64,000 nucleotides of DNA from Herpetosiphon geysericola. Its GTDB lineage: Bacteria > Chloroflexota > Chloroflexia > Chloroflexales > Herpetosiphonaceae. The stretch lies in contig NZ_LGKP01000027.1 of assembly GCF_001306135.1 (NCBI RefSeq), positions 1 through 64,000 on the forward strand, written 5' to 3'. The notes below the pieces were generated by a model, which was given only the letters and a program-made list of their open reading frames with translations, did no database searches and had not been told where the DNA came from. Of this stretch, positions 20,271 through 28,962 are shown in pieces (the first letter of the stretch is position 1; each line of letters starts with the position of its first letter). Both the position numbers and the translations under genes were made by a program.

Positions 20271-22295
20271 TTATTCAGCGCGAATTGCGTAGGGCAACCA
20301 AACCCACCACTGCACTTGGGCTGGTGCTTCAACCACGACGGTTGTGCTTGCTGAAAGCGAGTTGGTAGTGTTGCTCGCGCTTACCGTAACCGTGTAGTTG
20401 CCAATCGTCGCGTAGGTGTGGCTCACGTTGGTGGTTGAGGTTGTCACAGCAGTTGAACCATCACCAAAATTCCAAACATAACTGACATTGGTTCCAGCAG
20501 TAATCGTGGCCTCGAAGTTGGTAGCTTGGCCAACAACCGTTGGGCCATCGTTGCTTACTTCCAAGCCAGCAACTGCTTGGGCTGGAGGTGCCGATTTGCG
20601 CACCATAATCAAACCACGCGAAATATCGCTAATCAACAATGTGCCGCTTGGCAAGTATGGATAAACGCCCCAAGCGCCATCAAAATCAGAATCATTGCTG
20701 CCTGGATAGGTATCAAAGAAGGCTGCTTCTTGAATCCTATTGGGATTAGTTACATCCAAAATCGTCAAACCACGCAAGTAATTCGACATGTAATAGTCGT
20801 TGTCGATTGTATAGCCGTTGTGATCAATCGCTGCAGTTGGGCCATCCCAAACTGCGCTAATGGTTGGATTATCCAAATCGTGAATATCCATCGTGCGCAC
20901 CCGGGTGTTGTGACCCTGATTTTGCTCATCCAATTCATCTTGGATGAAGAGATACATTTTATCGTCGCTATACCAGCCTGAGTGGGTGTAGCCGCTGCCC
21001 GAATAAGGCCGTGAGCTAATGTGGAATGGGTTGGCCGAATCGGTAATATCCCAAATTTCGACCGACGATTCGCTGAAATCAAACAGTATTTCGCACGAGG
21101 CTTGGTGGCCAGGCGCACATGCCGAGGTTCGTGAATCGGTGATGATCATGCTGGTATCGTCGTGGGTGTAGCTAACATTTGTATCTGGCACGCCACTATC
21201 AATAATTTGCGGCGTAAGTGGATTGCTAATATCAAACGCGCGGAATACGCCAGAACTCAAACGGCTGCCATTTTTGCCCACGCCGTTCATATACAGCGCA
21301 GCAGTTTTGCCAGGCAAGGCCACATTGGTGCTGTAATCAACGTTTTTGATATAAACCGTGTGCGATGAGCCAAAATCAGCGGTATAGGTTGCTGCCAAAC
21401 TGACCGAAGGATTGGGATCGCTCAAGTGGTTGAGATCAACGATCTGCAAGCCTTGGCTGCGATTTTCGGTTGAAAGATAGGCATAGGCATTCCAGCGATT
21501 TTGGGTTGTGTTGAAATATTGATAGACCTTCACTTCGCGCCAGATTGAATTATTGCCGGGCACGGTGCCAATTACGACTGGATTGGTTGGATCAGTTACG
21601 TCAACTACGCCTGTGCCGTTGTTGACCCCAATAACTGCATATTCGCGATTGGTATTGAGATCGACGTGGCCCCACAGATTGCTGCCATCGGTAGCCCCAA
21701 CATTATTGACCTTAAAGTTTGAGAGTGGAACACTACCCAAAAAGTCAATTCCTTTACATTCAAAAATCCCTGCCATGCCATTGACACATGGTTGGGCGGC
21801 GCTTGGAGTTTCCAATTCGCTTGGAATTTGAATTCGATTAAGTTCAGGTGTATCGCTACCATCGCGATCTTCAACCCGCGCAAAACCAATCGCTGCCAAC
21901 TTTTCACGGTAGCGCATCGGAATCCCCGCCACATAGGTTGGATTGGCGCTAGGATCTTGCTCGGTAAAATTATCGCGAGCGCTATAGCCACCGCGCACCG
22001 GAATTTGGCGGCTCAGCAATAAGCCAACCGAGCGAGCATCAAATTGATAATCGCCAGCAGCAACCCGAATTTCGTCGCCCTTGCCAGTCCCACGATTAAT
22101 TGCATATTCGATGGTTAAACAGGGCTGCCATATCTTCGAACAATCACCATCATCTCTGCCAAACGGCGCAACATAGATCTTATGATCATGATTGCTATGC
22201 GCCGAAATCGAAGCAATTGGCGCTAACACAAACGCTGCCACAACTGCAAAACCGACCGCTAACGAACGCGACCAACGTCCATTGTGTGTGTACAT
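20271..22295 (-). CDS. Secreted choice-of-anchor-B-like (LVIVD) protein with PKD domain
   Basis: 674-residue exported protein. Signal peptide to about residue 33. Residues about 40-90 look like a right-handed parallel-repeat start (GDDGDC...TIEYAINRGTG...I.VAAGDY). Residues about 165-575 form a propeller of 'LxIxDxTxPxxP' units (VVDVTDPTNPVVIG, WDITDSANPF, TILDVTNPNRI), as in choice-of-anchor-B family proteins. A PKD domain with WNFGDGS follows at about 580-655. The protein ends in WVWLPYAIRAE, matching the tail of three other secreted proteins in the window, but here without a Thr/Pro linker. GAGG precedes the ATG. Function is unknown; probably a surface protein. Confidence 0.85.
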   Translation of the reverse strand: MYTHNGRWSRSLAVGFAVVAAFVLAPIASISAHSNHDHKIYVAPFGRDDGDCSKIWQPCLTIEYAINRGTGKGDEIRVAAGDYQFDARSVGLLLSRQIPVRGGYSARDNFTEQDPSANPTYVAGIPMRYREKLAAIGFARVEDRDGSDTPELNRIQIPSELETPSAAQPCVNGMAGIFECKGIDFLGSVPLSNFKVNNVGATDGSNLWGHVDLNTNREYAVIGVNNGTGVVDVTDPTNPVVIGTVPGNNSIWREVKVYQYFNTTQNRWNAYAYLSTENRSQGLQIVDLNHLSDPNPSVSLAATYTADFGSSHTVYIKNVDYSTNVALPGKTAALYMNGVGKNGSRLSSGVFRAFDISNPLTPQIIDSGVPDTNVSYTHDDTSMIITDSRTSACAPGHQASCEILFDFSESSVEIWDITDSANPFHISSRPYSGSGYTHSGWYSDDKMYLFIQDELDEQNQGHNTRVRTMDIHDLDNPTISAVWDGPTAAIDHNGYTIDNDYYMSNYLRGLTILDVTNPNRIQEAAFFDTYPGSNDSDFDGAWGVYPYLPSGTLLISDISRGLIMVRKSAPPAQAVAGLEVSNDGPTVVGQATNFEATITAGTNVSYVWNFGDGSTAVTTSTTNVSHTYATIGNYTVTVSASNTTNSLSASTTVVVEAPAQVQWWVWLPYAIRAE

Positions 22296-22353
22296 GCCAG
22301 AACCTCACTGTAGGACCATCGGAGAAAATAGGGGCCGCCTTTGGAGATGCCCT

Positions 22354-22383
22354 ATTATACGCGATTCTTAATATGTGTATAAT
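22354..22383. promoter_or_regulatory. Back-to-back A/T-rich promoter boxes
   Basis: On the - strand TTATAC (22382-22377) is followed after 17 bases by TATAAT (22359-22354), a plausible sigma-70-like promoter for the secreted-protein gene that starts at 22295. On + a TATAAT at 22378-22383 lies about 55 bases before the selD ATG. The two overlap, which would make the promoters mutually competitive. This rests on motif matching only. Confidence 0.35.
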
Positions 22384-22438
22384 ATTAATCACTGGCATTT
22401 CTAAAATTCTTTAATCCCTGTGGATGATAGGCAAAATC

Positions 22439-23485
22439 ATGGCAGATCGCGAACAAATTCGGCTGACCGAGCTAGCTTCCTGCGCTGGCTGAGCAGCCAA
22501 AATGGGGGCAGGTGCTCTCAGCAATTTAATAAGGAGCTTGCGCTTACCAACCAGTCCACAGCTGTTGGTTGGCCTCGATGTCAGCGATGATGCAGCGGTA
22601 TATCAAATCAATCAGCAGCAAGCCTTAGTCCAAACGGTGGATTTCTTTCCGCCAATTGTTGACGACCCCTATAGTTTTGGGGCGATTGCTGCGGCCAATG
22701 CGCTGAGCGATGTCTATGCGATGGGCGGCAAGCCGATTTTGGCCTTGGCCATTGCTGGCTTCCCACGTGATCTGCCGCCAAGTATTATTCAGGCAATTAT
22801 GCAAGGTGGCGCAGATAAAGTTGCCGAAGCTGGCGCTGTGCTGGCTGGCGGCCATACGATCATCGATAACGAGCCAAAATATGGCCTCTGCGTGACTGGT
22901 TTAATCGATCCCGCACTCATTACCCGCAAAGCCCAAGCCCAAGCAGGCAACCAACTCTATTTGACCAAAGCGCTCGGCACAGGCGTAATCAGCACCGCCA
23001 GCAAGCGCCAAGTTGGTGATCCAGCAGATCTTAAACTGGCCATCGAGAGCATGCTCAGGTTGAATCGACGGGCAGCGGAACATATCGCAGCGCTTGGCAG
23101 CATTCGTAGCGCCACCGATATTACTGGCTTTGGCTTGCTTGGCCATGGCTTGGAATTGGCGCGCAATAGCCAGGTTGGGCTGCGGATCAACAGCCAAGCA
23201 TTGCCGCTGCTCCAAGGAGCCTATCGCTACGCCCAAGCAGGGATCATGCCTGGTGGCTTGCATACAAATCGCGCTTATGTCGAGCAACAAATTCAGGTCA
23301 ACTATGCTGAGACAGTCGATCCAGCACTTCAAGCCTTGTTATACGATCCACAAACCTCTGGGGGATTATTGATTGCGGTGGATGCTGAGCATGCGGCTGC
23401 GCTCGAACAGCAATTTGCCCAAGCAGGTGACCCACTTTGGCCCATTGGCGAGATTATTGAGCAGCAATGCATCGAGGTTGTTTAA
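22439..23485 (+). CDS. selD: Selenide, water dikinase SelD, itself a selenoprotein (in-frame UGA = Sec18)
   Basis: 348-residue enzyme making selenophosphate from selenide and ATP, the donor for selenocysteine and selenouridine. Reading from the ATG at 22439 gives ...IRLTELASCAG-UGA-AAK..., aligning with the E. coli SelD start (IRLTQ...GCGCK): the TGA at 22490-22492 sits exactly at catalytic Cys17 and K21 matches Lys20. The frame continues open to 23485 with the conserved GLDVSDDAAVY, TVDFFPPIVDDPY, AMGGKP, LAGGHTI and DPQTSGGLL motifs. A frame beginning after the TGA would lack the catalytic residue. An AGG lies 7 bases before the ATG; an in-frame ATG at 22424 is possible. The gene implies a selenocysteine insertion system elsewhere in the genome. 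Confidence 0.93.
22489..22521 (+). promoter_or_regulatory. Candidate bacterial SECIS hairpin in selD
   Basis: Immediately at and after the UGA, GAGCA (22491-22495) can pair with TGCTC (22513-22517), and CC (22497-22498) with GG (22511-22512) around a bulged G. Two more pairs below are separated by a 2-base bulge. The 12-base loop contains a run of five G. A hairpin with loop G residues a short distance after UGA is what bacterial SelB needs. The fold was judged by eye. Confidence 0.5.
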
Positions 23486-23551
23486 ACGAGCACCATCGAT
23501 AAAGCTCCACAGCACATCGTGGGCAAACAGCATTAATTCAAAGCATCAATA

Positions 23552-23932
23552 TTATGGTTGGGGATGCGAATCGATTTCAAGCCAGCCAAGCCCATTTTGT
23601 GGAGCCTGAAGCGCCAAAACGGTATATTGCTGTTGATTAATTGTCACCGCATCACCAACTTTAACCTGCTGTTGAACCCCGGCCTGCGTGCGCTCAGTGC
23701 GAATTTCAACAGTCATCAGATCAGTCGCTTCATCATAACTTTTAATTCGCACCCAATGCTGCGCAAACTCTAAATGAGGAACACCATAGGGCAAGATAAC
23801 ACTATCGGGCTTGGTTTGGGGATAAACAATTGGTTCAGGGTTAGTACTAGGAATTGCTGGATCGGACATTCCACATGCTCCTACTAAAATTAATATGCTT
23901 GTAAGCACAATAATTGAAACAACCATACGCAT
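23552..23932 (-). CDS. Small putative lipoprotein of unknown function
   Basis: 126-residue protein with a classic lipoprotein signal: a hydrophobic stretch at 4-18 and lipobox LVGA-C20. The mature part starts with a Pro/Ser-rich linker and then a compact beta-rich domain (residues 55-126) with no family recognised by eye. The gene starts 5 bases after the stop of the WXG100-calpain gene on the same strand, so the two are very likely co-transcribed. That arrangement fits a partner, inhibitor or immunity protein for the protease, but nothing in the sequence proves it. Confidence 0.7.
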   Translation of the reverse strand: MRMVVSIIVLTSILILVGACGMSDPAIPSTNPEPIVYPQTKPDSVILPYGVPHLEFAQHWVRIKSYDEATDLMTVEIRTERTQAGVQQQVKVGDAVTINQQQYTVLALQAPQNGLGWLEIDSHPQP

Positions 23933-23937
23933 AAAAA

Positions 23938-25014
23938 TCAGTCCTTTTCGTTAATCGAAACCTGCTGATAATGCTTTTTAAATTCATCGAAACTAATTGT
24001 TGGATGCTCATAGCCCCAAGGATTATACATGGTCACAGTTTGCTTATTCAGATCAATGCTTTGAATAACATAGGCATGCCGAGCATCAACATCACTTGGA
24101 GGGTTTGAAAGCGACTTGTATGTACCAGCAGTAATGGCATCACCACTATCTAAGCGCTGCTTAAGTTGGGTAAAATCAACTTTTGACCCATTGATTTGTG
24201 AGGAATCCTTGCCAGTCAAGAGCGCCATAAATTCACCAGGATCTCCATAGGCAATCGCCGCAAAACTACCTTTATGTTGAGCATACGCCTTTTCAATTAA
24301 CATAGGCCAAATTTCTGAATCATTACTAAGTTGTGCATAGGCTGGAGTTTTACCATCTTTTGCATAAACAAAATCATTTGTAACCGTTACCTCAACTTTT
24401 GAGCGTTTACCGAAAAAGCCCAAAAATCCTTGCTCAGGATAAAAAGTTACAGTATATGTCCCATCACCATTGTCCCGAATAGCATTCCGAATTACATCAG
24501 GATTTGTTTTGGCAATCGCTGCTAATCCAGCCATTAAATAACAATCAGCAATCAATCCCTGATTAACATCATCGAACGCAATAGCATCACTATCACCAGA
24601 ACCTTTGGCAAAGGCTGGTTTATCTACTTTTCGATATTCAGGGTTACGCACTTCTGTACTTTTTGCTGCCGGATTGCCATACATACCAATGGTTGGCAGA
24701 TTAATCCCGTCAAAGGTTTGTTTAAAGAGGCTTGCAGCCTCAATTTCAGCCTCACGGAGCAGACCATTAACATTTAATGTAACTTGTTGCGCGGTGATTA
24801 AGACGGCTTTGAGTCGGCCCAAGGCTGGAAAAACATTCGTTTGCATTTCATTGAAAAAATGGTTGGCAGAGTCACCTTGCCAATCACGCAGCAATTGCTG
24901 ATACAACTGGTTTAATTGTTGATCCAATTGAAGCACTACATCGGCTTGGCGTTGGAAACGGTGGCTCAGTTCGCGCATGCATTCATACTCAATCAAGACA
25001 ATCGGAGCTGGCAT
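23938..25014 (-). CDS. WXG100 domain fused to a calpain-like cysteine protease
   Basis: 358-residue protein. Residues about 5-100 form a two-helix WXG100-like hairpin with WQG at 45-47, the fold exported by ESX/type VII-like systems. Residues about 130-355 match the calpain (C2) protease core: NQG at 151-153 then catalytic C158 in GLIADCYLMAGLAAIA, H313 in DARHAYVI, and N331 with W333 in NPWG. All three catalytic residues are present, so activity is plausible. The ATG at 25014 has AAGGAG 7 bases upstream; a longer reading to 25089 has none. There is no classical signal peptide. With the adjacent lipoprotein it looks like a secreted effector or toxin unit. Confidence 0.85.
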   Translation of the reverse strand: MPAPIVLIEYECMRELSHRFQRQADVVLQLDQQLNQLYQQLLRDWQGDSANHFFNEMQTNVFPALGRLKAVLITAQQVTLNVNGLLREAEIEAASLFKQTFDGINLPTIGMYGNPAAKSTEVRNPEYRKVDKPAFAKGSGDSDAIAFDDVNQGLIADCYLMAGLAAIAKTNPDVIRNAIRDNGDGTYTVTFYPEQGFLGFFGKRSKVEVTVTNDFVYAKDGKTPAYAQLSNDSEIWPMLIEKAYAQHKGSFAAIAYGDPGEFMALLTGKDSSQINGSKVDFTQLKQRLDSGDAITAGTYKSLSNPPSDVDARHAYVIQSIDLNKQTVTMYNPWGYEHPTISFDEFKKHYQQVSINEKD

Positions 25015-25186
25015 AGATGGACTCCTTGCTGAGGATTGAGAAACAATCAAGATTGTATGCAGAAAAGGGGCAACAAGCTGTTCAATCAATTACATAGTAA
25101 TATAACAAAAGCTTCAAACAATTGTCAATAATATAGCACTATAATTCAAGATAAACTGCGATAATTGATGCTAATGCTAGTTGGGC

Positions 25187-25219
25187 AAAAAACCCGTTTC
25201 CATCAGATGGAAACGGGTT
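25187..25219 (-). terminator. Rho-independent terminator of the NB-ARC gene
   Basis: AACCCGTTTCC / GGAAACGGGTT, 11 perfect pairs around ATCAGAT (25191-25219), followed on the - strand by six T residues. It lies 40 bases after the stop of the 25259-27469 gene, separating it from the calpain-like unit. Confidence 0.88.
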
Positions 25220-25258
25220 TGAGGGGGAAACAAGACTTGTTTAGATCAACAGTAGGTT

Positions 25259-27469
25259 CTAGCCCAACACCCGTGGATCAACTGTTTGATCGACTAGATC
25301 AAGAAATTCACTAATTGTTGGCAAATGTGCTGGCGGGGTTGGTTCACCAGCAAACATGCCAATGCGCTCGGCAATCCGTTCAAACTCGCGCAACGAAGCA
25401 GGATCAGGTTGATGCTCCTGATTGTAAGGGTCTTGCATGTGTTCAGCAAACCTCAGGGCTTGGTTTGCCAAGGTAGGATACTGCTCAGCCAGAATCGCGG
25501 CCAGGGTCAACATCTCATCGCCAGATTGCTCCAAATTTTGGATTTGGGCCTGAAGATCGAAGACTGGTCGTAACAGCTGAAAAGCTCGTTGAAGTTGCCC
25601 AGATTTATACCAAACCCGTGCTAACGAGCCTTGCACCCCAGGAATCAAATTGCGGGCATCGTTGTGCAAAGCCAAATTCAGGGCTTCATCCAGCACTTGT
25701 TCGGCCAATTGTACATTGTCAATTGCACATGCCAACCATCCACGCGAACTTTGGCAGAGAATAATCCCAACTTGGTTGCCAATCGTGCGGTTAATCTGCA
25801 AACTTTGCTGATAGCAGCGTTCAGCATCATCAAAACGACCCAAACCTGTGTAGGAACTGGCCAAATTGCTAAGCGCAGCTGCCTCGCCCGAACTATCATT
25901 AATCGCCCGCCAACGAGCTACAACATCTTCGCCAAGCACAACTGCTTGTTGATAATAGCGTTGTTGATAGGCCAATGATGCGAGATTGTGTAAGGCGCGG
26001 ATTTCGCCAAAGCTATCGCCAACTTGCTTAAACAAGGCTTGACCGCGCTCATACCAAAGCGTGGCATCGGCGTGATCGGCAAAATATTGGGCACAAATGC
26101 CTGCGGCAATCGCGGCTTTGGCGCGAACCGCTGGCTCAACTTCGTGCTCGCGCAGCCATGCTTGGAGAATCCACGTGCGGGCTTCTTGGGCATAACCTTT
26201 GGTAAACCAAAACAACCAGAGCGAGCCAGCAATCCGCAAGGCTGTGGCAGGATGCTGCTCAACTGCCCAATCGAGCACCGAACGCAAGTTGTAAATATCG
26301 CTTTGCAAGCGCGCCATCCACAGCGGTTGTTCTGCTCCAAGCAATGGTTTTTCGGCGCTTTCGGCCAAGTGGGTAAAATAGGCGCTATACAAGCGTTGCA
26401 GATGGTTGGCTTCACGCCGTCGTTGCAATCGCCCTTCAGCATACGAATGTACAGCATCGAGCATCAGATAGCGCTGCTCGCCATTGGGCAAGGTTTCGAG
26501 CTGCACCAACGATTTATCGACCAACGTTTGCAAGCCTTCGACCACATTAATTGGCACATCAGGAATTCCAGCGCAAATCGCCTCAGCCGATTCCAGCGTC
26601 CAGCTGCCACGAAAAATCCCCAAGCGAATAAACAAAACTTGCAGCGTCGGTGAAAGCAGCCGATAGCACCAATCGAGCACCGGCCACAAAATTTCTTTGC
26701 GTTGCATGGTGCTATTTTTATCAATCATGGCAGCGCCTAAGCGCAAATGATGGCGCACCATCCGCACTAAATCCGAGGGTGGCAAACTGCGGCTATGGCT
26801 CGCCACCAATTCCACCGCCAAGGGCAAGCCTTGCACCAAACGGCACATTTCGCCAATCGCTTGGGCTTGGGTTTGGTCGAATTTAAGCATCGGCTGCAAA
26901 CGGCGCAAGCGTTCGCTAAATAATTGCACCGCGCCATATTGCATAATTTCGTCAGCACTCAAATGGGCATCTGCCGCCGGAACACTCAATAATGGCACGC
27001 GATAGATCGTTTCAGCAGCCACATTCAAGGCTACTTGGCTCGTTACCAAGACCGTTAATTGCGGCACAGCTGCCACCAAGGCTTGCACATCAGAGGCAGC
27101 TTCAATCACATGATCGATATTATCGAGAATTAAGAGGCTTGGTTGGGGTGCAAAAGAATGAGCAATCGTGTTAATTAATGGCTGATTGCTGGTTGGAGCA
27201 ATGCCTAGGCTCTCGGCAATTGTGGCCAATACCAAACCAGCCGCCCGAATCGGCACCAGCGAAACAAAAAAACTGCCGCCAGCAAAGTGGTCTGTATATA
27301 AACGGGCACAATCGACGGCCAAGCGCGTTTTGCCTGCACCGCTTGCACCAACTAAACTAATCAAACGCTGGCCTTGGGTCAGCAGTGCCCCAATTTCAGC
27401 AGTTTCAGCATCACGCCCAATGAGCGCAGTGGTATACCGTGGAAGGAGATCGGAATGTTCTGTCTGCAT
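25259..27469 (-). CDS. NB-ARC-type ATPase with TPR repeats (AfsR/MalT-like, no DNA-binding domain)
   Basis: 736-residue STAND-class ATPase. The start PRYTTALIGRDAET is typical of AfsR/LuxR-family ATPases. Walker A is GASGAGKT at 41-48, Walker B SLLILDN at 111-117, and a sensor-like VLVTSQ follows near 140. A winged-helix linker occupies about 280-350 and TPR repeats run from about 430 to 690 (ALHNLASLAYQQRYYQQAV, then AALSNLASSYTGLGRFDDAE). Relatives are signal-responsive switches that usually carry an HTH or BTAD domain; none is visible here, so it may act through partners. It is transcribed toward the calpain unit but separated by a terminator. Confidence 0.85.
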   Translation of the reverse strand: MQTEHSDLLPRYTTALIGRDAETAEIGALLTQGQRLISLVGASGAGKTRLAVDCARLYTDHFAGGSFFVSLVPIRAAGLVLATIAESLGIAPTSNQPLINTIAHSFAPQPSLLILDNIDHVIEAASDVQALVAAVPQLTVLVTSQVALNVAAETIYRVPLLSVPAADAHLSADEIMQYGAVQLFSERLRRLQPMLKFDQTQAQAIGEMCRLVQGLPLAVELVASHSRSLPPSDLVRMVRHHLRLGAAMIDKNSTMQRKEILWPVLDWCYRLLSPTLQVLFIRLGIFRGSWTLESAEAICAGIPDVPINVVEGLQTLVDKSLVQLETLPNGEQRYLMLDAVHSYAEGRLQRRREANHLQRLYSAYFTHLAESAEKPLLGAEQPLWMARLQSDIYNLRSVLDWAVEQHPATALRIAGSLWLFWFTKGYAQEARTWILQAWLREHEVEPAVRAKAAIAAGICAQYFADHADATLWYERGQALFKQVGDSFGEIRALHNLASLAYQQRYYQQAVVLGEDVVARWRAINDSSGEAAALSNLASSYTGLGRFDDAERCYQQSLQINRTIGNQVGIILCQSSRGWLACAIDNVQLAEQVLDEALNLALHNDARNLIPGVQGSLARVWYKSGQLQRAFQLLRPVFDLQAQIQNLEQSGDEMLTLAAILAEQYPTLANQALRFAEHMQDPYNQEHQPDPASLREFERIAERIGMFAGEPTPPAHLPTISEFLDLVDQTVDPRVLG

Positions 27470-27619
27470 ATACCCACCAATTGGTTTCTGCTAAAGCTAT
27501 CAACATTGATAGCAGCCATGCGGCATTGCATCGTCAGTTGTTGTGCATAGCCCGATTGCTGAGCTGTTGCATTGGTTAATCATACACGAAAATGTGGCTT
27601 AAATGCACTAGTATCGCTA

Positions 27620-28035
27620 GGATTGTTAAGGTTGGGGGTCGGGGATCGGTTGTTGGGGTCTAGGGGTCAGGGGCTAGGATATGGGCTTTGGGCTATCGGA
27701 AGATAATCAAATCAATCTGTGGAAATCTGTGGCAAAAATCGTTCTTCGTGCTCTTCGCGTTCTTCGTGGTTTCAGTCCTTCGTGCCCTTCGTGCTCTTCG
27801 TGGATCAGATTTTAGCGCAGAGGTGCAGAGAGAAGGATGAAGGATGAATTATGAGGGATGAAATATTAAAAGTCTGAATAGTTACGCAAAAACCATAGCA
27901 CAAAAAGGCAAAGGAGTTAGGCTATTGCTTTGGATTGCTGAAACAATAATCCAGCCAATCTGTGGGAATCTGTGGCAAAAATCGTTCTTCGTGTTCTTCA
28001 CGTTCTTCGTGGTTTCGGTTATTCATGGTTTTGCT
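27620..28035. repeat. Intergenic short-repeat region
   Basis: Non-coding stretch of the same word families as at 1-435: G-rich heptamers (GGGGTCA-like) at 27630-27685, 'aatctgtgg' words at 27712-27735 and 27956-27980, nonamer units TTCTTCGTG/CTCTTCGCG at 27744-27808 and 27985-28015, and heptamers GGATGAA at 27833-27866. No gene is seen between 27470 and 28097. Confidence 0.7.
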
Positions 28036-28049
28036 ACGCTCAGTACACA

Positions 28050-28082
28050 GCAATCCCCGTAGAAATACTCCACGGGGATTGC
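28050..28082 (-). terminator. Terminator-like hairpin after the 28098-28844 gene
   Basis: GCAATCCCCGT / ACGGGGATTGC, 11 pairs with an 11-base loop, 16 bases beyond the stop of the - strand gene. There is no T-run on the - strand side, so it may be a weak terminator or an mRNA 3' stabiliser. Confidence 0.5.
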
Positions 28083-28097
28083 AGCTGATTAATCAGT

Positions 28098-28844
28098 TTA
28101 GCGCTTGTCAGCAAGCCATGTGCGGGCGGCGTTGGTGGTAAATGGTGCAAGCAACAGATTCGCTTCTGGCGTTGCATACGACACGCCAACCAAACCATAA
28201 TCGACTTCGCGCTCAATCGCGTTGGCTGGTGCATAAACCTTGATGCTGCTATCGAAATCATATGATCGTTGGACGACTTCGAGCGACAACGCACCAAAAT
28301 CAGGGTCGTTACTATACATACCTAATTGCATTTGATGCAGATAGTTGGCTTCCACCCCAACCCACAAATCAAATTTGAGGTAGCTTGTGCCAGCAGCATC
28401 GCTATTGAGCCAAATTTGATATTGATCGGTTGGCGCACCAGCAATCGGCATTGCCCCCATGTGGGTTACTGGCACATCGCCAGTTGGCGTTTCGGGCAAA
28501 TCTTCAATGGGCATAGCTTCGGGCAAGCCAGTTGCTTCAATATACCATTGGGTGTCAATCCCAGTGCGGCTATAAAGCGTTCCGTCATACAACACCATTT
28601 CAACCAAGTCGGTATCAGACAATAAACCAACTGGGCGAATAACCATATAGGCCCGATTGGGGTTTTCTTGCTCGACCTTGGCTACCATCAATGGCTCGCT
28701 ATTGATTTGCATCAATAATTCACTACGCCCACTTGATTGGGCTTTAACTGCTGGCAAGCTATCAACTCGTTCAGCAGCGGCAGCTGATAAACTCGTCACC
28801 ATCACCAATAATGCCACGAGAGCAATACGCATACGTTTCAACAT
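28098..28844 (-). CDS. Secreted protein of unknown function, LolA/LprG-fold-like
   Basis: 248-residue exported protein. Signal peptide at residues 1-24 (hydrophobic LVALLVMVTSLSAAAA). The mature chain alternates short beta strands and ends with KVYAPANAIEREVDYG, a pattern that recalls lipoprotein-carrier-like (LolA/LppX/LprG) folds, but the match is not strong. A hairpin terminator follows it. The Ro gene lies upstream on the same strand after its own terminator, so no functional link is implied. A GAAAGGGA site lies upstream of the ATG; the second Met at residue 5 is also possible. Confidence 0.65.
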   Translation of the reverse strand: MLKRMRIALVALLVMVTSLSAAAAERVDSLPAVKAQSSGRSELLMQINSEPLMVAKVEQENPNRAYMVIRPVGLLSDTDLVEMVLYDGTLYSRTGIDTQWYIEATGLPEAMPIEDLPETPTGDVPVTHMGAMPIAGAPTDQYQIWLNSDAAGTSYLKFDLWVGVEANYLHQMQLGMYSNDPDFGALSLEVVQRSYDFDSSIKVYAPANAIEREVDYGLVGVSYATPEANLLLAPFTTNAARTWLADKR

Positions 28845-28926
28845 AGCCGATTAGTCCCTTTCACTCAACACAACAGGGCGTTGTGCTCGTGATAGTGTAC
28901 GCTAGCAAGAGTCCTAGGTTACAACA

Positions 28927-28958
28927 ACACAGGTACTATATTTCAATAGCACCTGTGT
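28927..28958 (-). terminator. Terminator of the Ro (rsr) gene
   Basis: ACACAGGTACTAT / ATAGCACCTGTGT, 13 pairs on the - strand with one G-U wobble, a 6-base loop, followed by TGTTGTTG. It begins 5 bases beyond the rsr stop codon. Confidence 0.7.
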
Positions 28959-28962
28959 CACC

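Noticed and set aside
20271-22295. Tail WVWLPYAIRAE as an LPxTG sortase signal
   Set aside because: No Thr-Gly after LP-x, no following hydrophobic segment or basic tail.
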